Assembly (NCBI GenBank): GCA_033816765.1
Contig: CM066288.1
Coordinates: forward strand, 868,001-932,000
DNA: 64,000 nucleotides
Source of the DNA: Nothopassalora personata
Lineage: Eukaryota > Ascomycota > Dothideomycetes > Mycosphaerellales > Mycosphaerellaceae
Direction of reading: 5' to 3'
Below are positions 29,085-38,911 of this stretch, piece after piece (the first letter of the stretch is position 1; each line of letters begins with the position of its first letter). Below the pieces are notes generated by a model. It worked only from the letters and a program-made list of their open reading frames with translations. It was not told the DNA's origin and made no database searches. Made by a program: the position numbers and the translations under genes.

Positions 29085-31433
29085 TCATGGCGCATCGTCC
29101 TGTGCCCATGCTTGCTTCTGAAAGGCAAGATCCATCAGTCGCTTCGATAACAGAGACTCATTGCGACCGCCGCTCCTGCGCTCTCGACTCGTGTCGCGCT
29201 CGAAGCTGAAAGGGTCTTGAAGACGAGGTTCGATGATCCTCTGCCTCGGGTCTCCATTGCTCGATGTCGGCGAACGCAGTGCAGGTGAGTCCTGGGAATT
29301 CGAGTCCAAATCCATGCCATCACTGTACTGCTGACTGCTCGGTCGTGACTCGTGGGGCGATAGTTCTTTGGAGAGACGCGGTAGAGGAAGTGGCGGGTCA
29401 CGAACAGTAGAACTGTATTCACGTGCTGGGAGCGACTGGGCCATCGACCAGCTCCGGTCATGTGCCTGCTGCTGCCTACCAGCACTTCGCCTTCTCATGT
29501 CATCTTTCGCGTCGTTTGCAGCAGTGGTTGATGCAATGGAGTCTCTGCCAGGCTTGTAAGCGCTATATCGAGGTTCGGGTAGCTGGATTTCGTTGCGAAG
29601 ATTCTCCTTTCCATCTGGCACACGATTCGCGAAGACGACTCGCACGGACTTGTATAAGAAGTACCTGCCCTTGGAGGGACAGCAGATGTGCAGGTGTATT
29701 AGGTATCTCAGCATTGGTCTGTCGTTAAGATCTCCTGTCGGATTCAGAGAGGCTTCCGGTCTGTCGGTACCAAAATTGTTGCGCGAGCATAATGGCATGT
29801 CAATAATTGGACCGGCAGAATAACTTCGCTGTCGTATGAAAGTCTTCTGACCAGACTCCATGTCCGAAAGATCGTATGGTACCAGAAATAGCTTCACTGC
29901 CGTTTTGTTTGGGTTCTTGATCACAATCTGGAGCTGTCCTTGCTGTGGAATACGATAGCTACCTCCAGGCGGCGCTTTCGGAGAGCCAGATCGTCGTTTG
30001 GCTTTCTGCCGTCGTCGTTTCCTGGCAGTATCAGAAGCCGAGCCATCCTCTCCCGTGCCTCTAGGCGAGCTTGCTCGGCTGCCTTCATTACTTCGAGCAT
30101 CTCGCAACCGTTCCCGACGTCTATCGCGAATGTCTTCGAAAGGAGGTAGATGGTTCTCAAGATCTAGCAATCCTACGTACGGGCTTGGCTGGTCGTTCGC
30201 TGGCGCCTTGGCACCGTGTCCGTAGCTGTAGAACACTGCTGGGAAAGGCACGCTAACATGAGGCGGACACCTCAGATTCGATCTGCAGTTCCCTTTGCCG
30301 AGAACACCGATTTGTGCCATAAAGTTCAGCGGCCTAGACGGAACGGTGGACATACGACCGCGAAGAATAGATTCTTCGTAAGATCCCACCATTGGGGCAT
30401 GTTGAAGTGGTGAGTCAGCGGTAAAAGAAGGTCTCCGGGCGCCAGAGACAGGAGGCTGTGGCAGGGTCGAGAAAGGTGTTGTGTTCAAAGACCGTCGAGG
30501 TTGATGTGCTTGGTACGGGAATGTCTTCTCGGAACGAAGCGGATGTACGGGTCCGCCATGGGCGCGAGCGGATGTCGGATATTCCAGTGGCGTGTGGAAC
30601 GATTTGAACGACTGCGGCGAAAAGGTGTGTCTTCGTGATCTGTCTGGGCTTGAAGACCTTGGCGGCTCAGGCGTATCAGGCCGGGATGATTGAACCAAGG
30701 GACTGGTCGGTGCCTTGTAGGTAAAGCTGGCAGCAAGTGACAGATTGGATAGTGCACGATCTCGAACACTTCTTGGAGGTATAGTAAGGCCAGAGAGTGC
30801 TGGTGGAGGAAATGGATGCAGATCACGGTTTGGCCTGAAGGCAGGGCCGGGAAAGTCTAGATGCCACGGGGCGACGGGGGAAGTCGCGAGGCTGGGAATA
30901 GTAGCACCTCGAGGTTCTCTACCACTGCGCTCGATATTTGTTTCTTCACTTTGCTGCCTTTCTCGGAAGTCTCCGCGGTGTAAAGCCGATCTTGGTCTCT
31001 CAATCTGCATGCCAATCGAGGAATTGTCCTGCAGTGTTTCCGGTAACTTGGGGCGGGCGTCAGGCGTCGTTGGTGTTGCTGGGCGTCGTTCTACTTCTGG
31101 TGATGTAGGCCGAGATTCCAGCCCTCGAACCCTTCTTATCAACTCCTGCCTATCTATCGTGCATGACTTCTCCAGCTCTGGTGACGTTGGGCGTGATCCA
31201 TTGCTCTTGATGCGCCTGATGATCTCCCGCCGGTCCACCGCCGTGTTCTTACTGCTGCTCGCTGGTGTCCTGGGTCTTCCTGTGTAGTACGGATTGAAGA
31301 TGGTCGGGCTTGATCTGCCATTCTCAGGACTTGCCGTCCGTGTCCGGTGCAACGAACTGCCTTCATCGTACCCATTGCTACCTCCAGATGGCCCATACGT
31401 CTTTTGCCCATCGTTGCCATTGTTCACTGCCAT
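29085..31433 (-). CDS. Atos/FAM214-type nuclear protein
   Basis: Single exon, 782 residues. The N-terminal 350 residues are Ser/Pro/Arg-rich and probably disordered. They include two copies of a 27-residue unit (DRREIIRRIKSNGSRPTSPE and DRQELIRRVRGLESRPTSPE, residues 67 and 94 onward). The conserved core starts near residue 360 with YEESILRGRMSTVPSRPLNF, then MAQIGVLGKGNCRSNLRCPP, the DUF4210 (Atos middle) block. The second conserved block, near 510-630, has GSYRIPQQGQLQIVIKNPNK, VKLFLVPYDLSDM, the MLRYLIHLHICCPSKGRYFL segment and KSVRVVFANR. Animal Atos proteins are transcriptional regulators. Fungal members are little studied, so the role is inferred from the family. Confidence 0.85.
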   Translation of the reverse strand: MAVNNGNDGQKTYGPSGGSNGYDEGSSLHRTRTASPENGRSSPTIFNPYYTGRPRTPASSSKNTAVDRREIIRRIKSNGSRPTSPELEKSCTIDRQELIRRVRGLESRPTSPEVERRPATPTTPDARPKLPETLQDNSSIGMQIERPRSALHRGDFRERQQSEETNIERSGREPRGATIPSLATSPVAPWHLDFPGPAFRPNRDLHPFPPPALSGLTIPPRSVRDRALSNLSLAASFTYKAPTSPLVQSSRPDTPEPPRSSSPDRSRRHTFSPQSFKSFHTPLEYPTSARAHGGPVHPLRSEKTFPYQAHQPRRSLNTTPFSTLPQPPVSGARRPSFTADSPLQHAPMVGSYEESILRGRMSTVPSRPLNFMAQIGVLGKGNCRSNLRCPPHVSVPFPAVFYSYGHGAKAPANDQPSPYVGLLDLENHLPPFEDIRDRRRERLRDARSNEGSRASSPRGTGEDGSASDTARKRRRQKAKRRSGSPKAPPGGSYRIPQQGQLQIVIKNPNKTAVKLFLVPYDLSDMESGQKTFIRQRSYSAGPIIDMPLCSRNNFGTDRPEASLNPTGDLNDRPMLRYLIHLHICCPSKGRYFLYKSVRVVFANRVPDGKENLRNEIQLPEPRYSAYKPGRDSIASTTAANDAKDDMRRRSAGRQQQAHDRSWSMAQSLPAREYSSTVRDPPLPLPRLSKELSPHESRPSSQQYSDGMDLDSNSQDSPALRSPTSSNGDPRQRIIEPRLQDPFSFERDTSRERRSGGRNESLLSKRLMDLAFQKQAWAQDDAP

Positions 31434-32520
31434 ACCACGCCCGGAGCCAGCAGCTTGGCCCCGAGCTTATCCGAAGCGTCTCCAGCGTAGGTAGCGGGGT
31501 ATGTCGGTCTGAACGCTATGGGAGTTTGTGTGAAGGAGGTTCGAGTGCTATCGGCTGTGCTGCTGTACAGTTCGAACAGTCCCCGGCGTGGCGATGCAAG
31601 CAAGGTTGTCGTTGCCAATGACTAAGATTCGTTTCAGGTCCAAGTAGAACCACCCAACTGAACAAAGGGACGTCAGCCTCGGATGTAAATGTAAAGGTAG
31701 CTTAGGGTGGCGGTGGAAGTGAATGGACTCGCGGAGGGGACGGTGATGAATCAGACAGTACATACAGGCAGATTGACGCTGGCATCACATGTATCATATC
31801 ATAAGTGAAACTGTTCCCGTGACATGCTCGTTCGCTTCGTTCGGTCGGCGCTAGATAGTTAAGCTCTCATCTTATCGCGCTCTCGAATATCTCGCTCAAT
31901 TATTATCGCTGTACATGAGGGCGACATATACCCCGGCATCGTCGAGCTGTCATGGCAAATCTAGCATTGCGTTGTGCCATGAGCAATGTTTCGTGTCCAT
32001 GCTCACGGAATACAGTGGCATCGGAAAAACGCCTCAATTCTTCACTGTCCCATGCCAGCCACCACTGAAGATGGTGAAGCAGAACCGAGTCGAGCATGTC
32101 TCTCGCGAAGGAAATGACACTCGATGCATCTCAGCAACACGTCTGTCCGCGATACAGTCTCGGGAAGCCGTCAGCCGAGGGTCAGCAGGTAGGAGGTAGG
32201 CTCAGACACGCGCCTCTGGACTGCCATGCCCAGCAGAACGACCGTCTCACTTTCGCGTGTATGACACAATCGGGTTGAATACACGCGAAAGTGAGACGGT
32301 CGTCTCTCATTAAACACATGAACTTGGCGGGCATGTCTTGGGATCGTGACTACATGAGAAGTCATGCGGCTATGTCGCTGTCTGGAAGCAGCAGCAGCAG
32401 CAGCATCCACCATCTTCCAAAGGCATCCTCTGGCAGGTTCAGAGACCCTCATTTGGACATTCACAACAATTATAACTCACAGCATCTGCGAAAGAACACG
32501 CGGTCGAACCGCGTTAGACC
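31434..32520. other. 1.1-kb gene-less stretch with a perfect inverted repeat and a short AGC repeat
   Basis: It contains the Atos promoter, the 25-bp inverted repeat listed separately, and an (AGC) run at 32387-32405. ORFs here are short and unconvincing. Confidence 0.5.
32238..32303. repeat. perfect 25-bp inverted repeat with 16-nt loop
   Basis: The arms 32238-32262 and 32279-32303 are exact reverse complements (acgaccgtctcactttcgcg then tgtat in the left arm). The loop is gacacaatcgggttga. Pairing stops at the next base on each side. No coding region overlaps it. Confidence 0.9.
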
Positions 32521-33396
32521 ATGGCAGAGTCAACACCGAGCACTGCGCCACAATCGCGACCACTTCAGCTGCCAAGTCAAAGGACCAGGAAGAAATTGAG
32601 AAATGTTAGCGTCCATCATGCACGGCTATCGCCATCGACTGCGCTCCCCTCAGCGGAGAGTGCTCTGCACGGCTTCATCGATGATAGTGGTCGCGTGATG
32701 GATGACGGCGACAACCTTTGTCCACACACGCCCATGCCATGGTCCAACTATTCAAACGCCGAGACATCAGCAGGTCTGCCTGCAACAACGCTAATAAAAG
32801 ACACGATTGTAGGCGATGACACAAGGCCATCGTACGCCACCAAATATCACGCCGTTACCCCGGATGGCCGCTCGACCCCGGCAGTGCACCCCAGGCCTCG
32901 TGCTGTTGAGAGTTTCCCAACTCTCGCAGTCAAAAGCTCATCAAAGTCAGCTTCTCTCGAACCAGCGCCGATTACTTCTCACAAATATGAAATGTTTTCC
33001 AGGTCTGCTCTGTCGCGGTCGACTTCTAGACAAAGTGATAAGACTAGTCAAGCCAGCAGCAGAGTGCCAAGGCACGGAGCCAACACACGTACAGAGATAC
33101 CACAGCTCAAGCCGGGAACGCAATGTCCTGTCGAGGGTTGGGTCTACGCTTTCACTGCGACCGAAAATACAGCCTCGCTCCAGGAAAGGATGATCGTATA
33201 CTCCAACAGAAGTGGACGTGGTCTGCTTCGCGAGGTTAGGCGGCCACTGAACTACATCGATCACGTCACAGAGCAACGAACACTTCCCAAGAAGTCAGCC
33301 AGATTCACGCAACGTCACGACTCTGGCGCGCAAGGCCTCATCATGCCCTCGCCAATGCTACAAAAGTCTAGATCCACAGAATCCCAGGCCGCGTGA
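32521..33396 (+). CDS. hypothetical protein, Ser/Thr-rich
   Basis: Single open frame of 291 residues; the ATG at 32521 is in ACCATGG, a good start context. The protein is Ser/Pro/Arg-rich with no membrane segment or recognised domain. The most ordered-looking part is LKPGTQCPVEGWVYAFTATE (about residues 198-217), followed by SLQERMIVYSNRSGRGLL. It may be a lineage-specific gene, or a chance frame in a GC-balanced region; length and start context favour a gene. Confidence 0.45.
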   Translation: MAESTPSTAPQSRPLQLPSQRTRKKLRNVSVHHARLSPSTALPSAESALHGFIDDSGRVMDDGDNLCPHTPMPWSNYSNAETSAGLPATTLIKDTIVGDDTRPSYATKYHAVTPDGRSTPAVHPRPRAVESFPTLAVKSSSKSASLEPAPITSHKYEMFSRSALSRSTSRQSDKTSQASSRVPRHGANTRTEIPQLKPGTQCPVEGWVYAFTATENTASLQERMIVYSNRSGRGLLREVRRPLNYIDHVTEQRTLPKKSARFTQRHDSGAQGLIMPSPMLQKSRSTESQAA

Positions 33397-34023
33397 GAGA
33401 CTGGTGGTCATCATTTCAGGCCGTTCTCGGCCATGCTCGCGGCATCAGCTGTACTTGAGCTAGGAGTTGCGTCTGGAAACACACTTCAAGAAGCGAACGC
33501 GAGCCAGTCGACTCTGTGGTCACAATCAGCTTCAAGGATCCGTCGAGAGGTTTTGAAGAGTATTCCGGTCCTGCATGATGAGTCCACCTGGCCTTTGCAG
33601 CACGCTATAGATGCAAGCTGAGACGGCCATCTGACTGGAAAGTCAGCTCAGCTTAACTTCGGTGTGAGAAATTGCCCGGAATCCTAAAACTGGAAATCCT
33701 GACTCCAGCTCGGCCACCCATTCCCAACGAAGGCATACGTTTCATGCGCGATGTTCATTTACTAAGGTGCAAGCGATTCACCCACTTCGCCAAGTGAGGA
33801 TACGTCTTTCCCCGTATCAAAGGTGGAGCCCCACCCCAGCCGCAGCGCATCTTTATCGGGGCTCGGTTCATTCCGGATCGAGGTACATTGATGGCCCCTA
33901 ACATAAACCGGTCCATATTTCCACCTTGACGACACGCGGCAGGTCACACGCAGACGTACATTGCGACTTGTTGTGACAAGCAAGAAACATCCAGATCAAG
34001 ACACGACTTGCCCAACCTCCAGC
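33397..34023. other. gene-less stretch
   Basis: Only short frames (largest 73 residues). Nothing recognised. Confidence 0.4.
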
Positions 34024-34584
34024 ATGGATTACCTCGTGGAAAGCAAGTACAAAGAAGGAGCGATGGACCTTAACAACATGACTTTTGAAGACCTGGAGAT
34101 GTACAAGTCACAGCTCGACCAGGTGAGGCAGCGCATCATACACCTTCAGAACGCACGATCTCCACTGTTCAAAATCCCTACAGAGCTTCGCAATATGATC
34201 TTTCTACTCGCGACGTACGGCGAGCTACAGGAGCGAAAGAAGTCACCCCGCCATGCTGCGATGTTCAAGCAGCCCGTGTTCTTTGCGACGAACCGACAGA
34301 TCAAAGCTGAATGCACTGGACTCTGGTTCGCTGACGTTCTCATCTGGGAAGAGTTCCATTCTGCGTCAAAGGGCTGGGCGCGAATGAGTACTGATGAAGT
34401 TCGCACGATGTGCCTGGCCAAGACCGCGGCTGGTCGATGCAATCTGGTCACCCAGTCCGCCTTCTGTGACGTCGTGCGGACTCGAGACGCTGTCGAGAGC
34501 AGCCGCAGCATCTGTCCAAGGAAAGGATTGGTCAGGATTGACACTGAGGTCCCAGTACCACAACTCAGGTGGTGGGTCTGGTGA
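34024..34584 (+). CDS. small F-box-like/2EXR-type fungal protein
   Basis: 186 residues from the ATG at 34024 (MDYLVESKYKEGAMDLNNMT). The open frame extends to 33961 only with a non-ATG start. A short helical stretch (DLEMYKSQLDQVRQRIIHLQ) precedes SPLFKIPTELRNMIFLLATY, which matches the F-box-like start common in fungal proteins (LPxELRNxIF). Then FKQPVFFATNRQIKAECTGL and WFADVLIWEEF follow, also typical of this group (parents checked for earlier members, then a beta segment). The family is expanded in filamentous fungi and mostly uncharacterised. The end after residue 150 has little conservation that I can see and could be truncated. Confidence 0.6.
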   Translation: MDYLVESKYKEGAMDLNNMTFEDLEMYKSQLDQVRQRIIHLQNARSPLFKIPTELRNMIFLLATYGELQERKKSPRHAAMFKQPVFFATNRQIKAECTGLWFADVLIWEEFHSASKGWARMSTDEVRTMCLAKTAAGRCNLVTQSAFCDVVRTRDAVESSRSICPRKGLVRIDTEVPVPQLRWWVW

Positions 34585-35266
34585 TCTTGTTATGAAATCT
34601 GAAAGTCGACGAGCCTAGTGCGAAACGTGAGAAGTTGTCAGCGTTAACCTCATACGAGGACGGATTACCGGGGACACGCAAGTACCGTGGCGCACTCATT
34701 CAAAGGGCCACTGGTACCAGACGGACTTTGGTGACAGACGCACAAGCAATAAGCATTGACGCGACAGAGCAAGACTACGGATCACGAAAGCACCGCCAGA
34801 TCCTGCACTTCTGGCTGTGCCAACCCTGTCTCACCCAGCCACAGGCAGAGCTCGCACGGCTGAGAAATGCATTCTCGATCCTCTAAATCAGCACTCAGTC
34901 TCGCAGCTCGAGGCATGCCATTTGCCGTCAGCCTAGACCCTCATCTCATGGCTGAACTCTAATAATCCTCCATCTTAGTCAAGCGAGTCTGATGCTACAG
35001 ATTTATTTGTATATAGTCCTTGCGGCAGAATGTACTTACAAGCATGCCTTCATTTGGTCAACATTTTGAACTTCTTCGACAGCTAAACTTTTCTTCAGGG
35101 TCATAAATCGAATCAATGCAAGGGCATTGATCTGACAGTGGCAAGGCTTAGAATATCTTGTCGGACGCATGCCATAAATCCAAAAAGGGGGTTACTCCTA
35201 CGGAACACGATCACTCGTGGCATAGCAGCACCTTCTACATATCAGTAGCCCGCATTACGGACAGCT
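34585..35266. other. gene-less stretch
   Basis: Moderately AT-rich. The 83-residue frame at 34635-34886 has no recognisable feature. The last 100 bases would be the promoter of the monooxygenase gene. Confidence 0.4.
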
Positions 35267-37076
35267 ATGCCTTTGGTGCAGATCCACGACAATTCTATCC
35301 TTCAGAAGGTGCTCTTCGAAACGAAGTATGACCCATCGAGCGATGTAGCCAAGGCGTTGGTGCCAGAAGTCTACCAGGATCACAGCGAAATATCCCTTCC
35401 AGATATCAAGGAGCGCATGTACGGCGAACGGCGAACATTGAGGATCTTAGTGGTTGGAACTGGATTCACCGGCCTAGCTTTCTTGCATGCTCTATTTGAG
35501 GCGATACCTGAGGACAGCTTTGACTTGGTTGTCTATGAACGTAACGACGATGTCGGTCGTGTGGTGAGTGTGCTTCGAACAATGCAGCTTGACTAAGGTG
35601 GCGGAATATACTCGCAGTGGTTGACTACCCGTTACCCTAGTGTCCGTAGTGACATCCCTGGCCCGAGCTATCGATTCACCTGGCGGCCAAATGCGTAATT
35701 TTACCGATTCATGCACTTCAAGCACGAAGCGGTGCTAGCTGACGAAACATCCAAGTGGACAGTCACTTTCAAAAATCTTGCCACGGGGGAACCATTTGAC
35801 CATGTAGCCGACCTCTTCATTGAATTTATTGGCCCAGTCAGTGACCCAAAGCCCACAGTGCCTGGCATAGAGAGGTTCCAGGGCGCGGTCATCCATTCTG
35901 GTGCCTGGAGAGACGACCTAAATCTCAAGAACAAGCGTGTAGCTGTGCTCGGCCACGGGTCTTCAAGCGTGCAGATTATACCCAACATCATCAATGATGT
36001 TTCGAAGCTGTCCACCTGGTTCCGAAGTAAACTGTTCTTGAACCCGCCTTTCTATGGAGAGTACTCTGCTGCGGAAGGTGCCAATCTCAAGTACACCAAG
36101 GAACAGATAGCACTACTGCAAGATCCGGATGTATATCTTGCGTATCGAAGAGAGATGGTATTGATCCCCGACTAGAATCCCATCCCCAATACACATTCTA
36201 AGACAGAGATGGTAGGTCTAATCGTCGTTTAAAGGACGATTCATCCAGTTCGAGATTGCAAATGATGCTGAACGCAAACCCCATGTCGGACCAGATCAAG
36301 GGACTAGTCGAAGGCTACATGAGGGAGAAGTTGGCGCTGAAGCCTGGACTGGCGAATGCCATTATGCCATAGAATTTCGGCATTGGTTGTAGCCGTCTAA
36401 CGCTGTGTCATGATGATTGACCCACCGAAGGGAACAACAAAAAACTTCCCAAATCCGTCGACGGTGAAGACATGGACACAAATGGGCCAACGATCAGCAT
36501 CCTCGTTCAAATACATGGCGGTATGCCTCGAAGGCATTCCAAACTACTTCAACGCCGGCGCAGCGTACTCCGCACATCGCAGCTGGTACCAAGTCGCGGA
36601 GGCCTCGACGTCTTACATGGTCAAGATAATCGACAAAATGCAGCTGGAACACATGCTTAGCTCCCGCCACACTCCAAAAGCCGTAGTCCACTTCATGCGG
36701 CATTCAAATCTTTTCGTGCAGCGGATGGTGCAGATCGGGCCGTGCTCGAGTTGGAATGAGAGCAAAGACGAGAGAGTCGAGACCGCGGCTAGGGCCTGAT
36801 AATCATGGGCATTATGTGAGGTATGATCAGCATTTGAAGGGCGAGGATTTTGAGTGGAGATACGAGGACGATGAGGATGTGTTCTCGTGGATGGAGAATG
36901 GGTTTGGTTGGGATACGGATGGGAAGGGGGAGGATTCGACTTGGTATATTCCGAAGCCGGGGAGGGAGGCGAGCAAGGAGGAGGTGAAGAAGTCGTTGGG
37001 GGTTCATGGAGTGGCGATGCCGCCGCTAAATGTTAGGAGGGAGATGAAGGTGGTGGGAGCGGCGGCGAGGCTCTGA
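35267..37076 (+). pseudogene. broken Baeyer-Villiger-type FAD monooxygenase gene
   Basis: Exon 1 (35267-35563) encodes RILVVGTGFTGLAFLHALFE, with the FAD-binding GxGxxG, and VVYERNDDVG. A 54-nt intron (35564-35617, GTGAGT...CGCAG) leads to WLTTRYPSVRSDIPGPSYRF. The frame then stops at TAA (35696-35698). Straight after comes FYRFMHFKHEAV in the same frame; relatives have some 40 more residues between these blocks, so a piece is deleted. FQGAVIHSGAW, the FxGxxxHxxxW signature of Baeyer-Villiger enzymes, is intact, as is RVAVLGHGSSSVQIIPNIIN. More breaks follow after 36175. Remnants of the C-terminal half are at 36430-36790 (VCLEGIPNYFNAGAA) and 36834-37076 (GEDFEWRYEDDEDVF). The enzyme would have oxidised ketones to esters with NADPH and O2. 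Confidence 0.8.
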
Positions 37077-37256
37077 TAGAAGTCTGAGCGGAGTTGATAG
37101 ACTTGATAGACAATATATAGCGTTGTCCTCGGTGTTACCCGGAGATAACCATAACGTCCAAGTCCTTCTACTGACGTAATTGCTTCCTCCCAATGCTGAT
37201 GCTGACAGCAGAACACCTCGACCATCGAAACATACATCGACTATCCATTAACATCA

Positions 37257-38577
37257 ATGAGTTTCGTTGCCGCGGCCAGGCAGACAATCAGAAGACCAAT
37301 ACTTTCAAGCTTCTTAGTTGTATGCATTGCCGTCCTGATCATACTTTACCTAGCTAACCGCGTCGACAAGCCGGCAACTGCACGCAAGATGCATATCAAT
37401 TCCATACCCATGTGTTAGTATGGTCCATCAAGGTACAACATAAGTGGAAACTCATTATGTATGTGCAGGGGAGGGAAGCGGTAACAACTACGCCTATCGT
37501 ATGCCATACTGTTCTGCAAATCATATTACTTGCTGACCAGTGGCTTCAACGACCAGTCGTCACAGACGACAAGACCAAAGACGCCGTGATCATCGACCCA
37601 GCCAACCCGTCAGAGTAAGTGCTGTTACAACGCCAAAGACTGCAGTCGCTGACCAGCTGCGACAGAGTTCTACCTCATCTGAAGAAAGCTGTGGACAGCG
37701 GCATCAACCTGAAGCACATCATCAACACTCACCAGTAAGGCGGTCTTTCGAACTGACTGACAGGCGATAGCTGACTTCCTTGGACAGCCATCATGACCAT
37801 GCTGGTGGTAATGTAGAGATGGTACTGTTCCTGTATATATGCGTTTGACACTGGGCGACTGACCATTTCATATAGCTCAAAACTTATCCTGTTCCGATCA
37901 TCGGTGGCAAAGACTGCTCAAAGGTCAACAAGACTCCAAGCCATGGCGAGACATTCACGATTGGAGAGGGCATCAAAGTGAAGGCGTTACACACACCTTG
38001 CCACACCCAGGACAGTATTTGCTATCTCTTCGAGGATGGCAACGACCGGGCAGTCTTCACTGGCGACACGTTGTTCATTGGAGGTAGGTTTGGGCCATGA
38101 TGTTCAACTGGTAAAGCGATATTCTGAAGATCTGCAGGATGTGGACGTTTCTTCGAAGGCACAGCCGAGGAGATGGACACTGCACTGAACAAGACACTCG
38201 CCGCACTCCCGGACGACACTAAGGTCTTCGTAAGTCACCTATGTGACTACAGCTCATGCTAAATTGACGTCGATATCAGCCCGGACATGAGTACACCAAG
38301 GGTAATGTAAAGTTCGCCATCAAGGTCGTCCAGTCAGAGCCGGTGAAGAAGTTGGAGTCATTCGCGACCTCGAACAAGCAGACACAGGGCAAGTTCACAA
38401 TCGGTGACGAGAAGCAGCACAACGTATTCATGCGACTCGATGTGAGTGATATGCTGGTTGCGTGACCTGTACCTGTAGCTGATCTTTGTCTAGGATCCGG
38501 ATGTTCAGAAGTTTACCGGCAAGAAAGATCGTATTGAAGTTATGGCGGCTCTGAGGGAGGCGAAGAACTCGATGTAA
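37257..38577 (+). CDS. GLO2: hydroxyacylglutathione hydrolase (glyoxalase II)
   Basis: Nine exons: 37257-37413, 37469-37498, 37557-37614, 37666-37734, 37788-37821, 37876-38083, 38138-38229, 38280-38441 and 38494-38577. They sum to 894 nt, 297 residues, and all junctions are in frame. Introns are 50-58 nt. The joined core reads [20 protein letters not shown], then [12 protein letters not shown] (THxHxDH metal motif), [27 protein letters not shown] and [10 protein letters not shown], so all metal ligands are present. The enzyme hydrolyses S-lactoylglutathione to lactate and glutathione, finishing methylglyoxal detoxification. The first 46 residues ([20 protein letters not shown]) precede the usual start MHINSIP. 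They could be a membrane anchor or mitochondrial leader; an internal ATG would give the cytosolic form. Confidence 0.92.
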
Positions 38578-38911
38578 CAGGACTCATCGCGAGAGCATGG
38601 TGGGTCGATGAGATGAGACATGTATTATATCACGATTAAAAGCAATGTCGGTCTCTTGAATCAGAATGCGGCGAGTACGAAGTAGACAGGGCGACTCACC
38701 CCAGATGGCCCCACCTGCAGTCATGACATGGCTCATCGACCTGCTGCTATATACCTGCGTTTAACCTTCGTCGTGATTGCCACGTTCTTCCACCTTTGCC
38801 TCACATCCTACCTGTTCACATGACCCACAATGATCCTACGAATACGAACGTGATAGCGTCCCTACTGCCACTCGACTCCACCTTCGAACCCCGCCACTAC
38901 CGGCAAGCATC
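38578..38911. other. intergenic: GLO2 3' end and GTPase-gene promoter
   Basis: 334 bp with no convincing ORF. Pyrimidine-rich segments (ccttcgaaccccgcc) precede the start at 38912. Confidence 0.45.
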
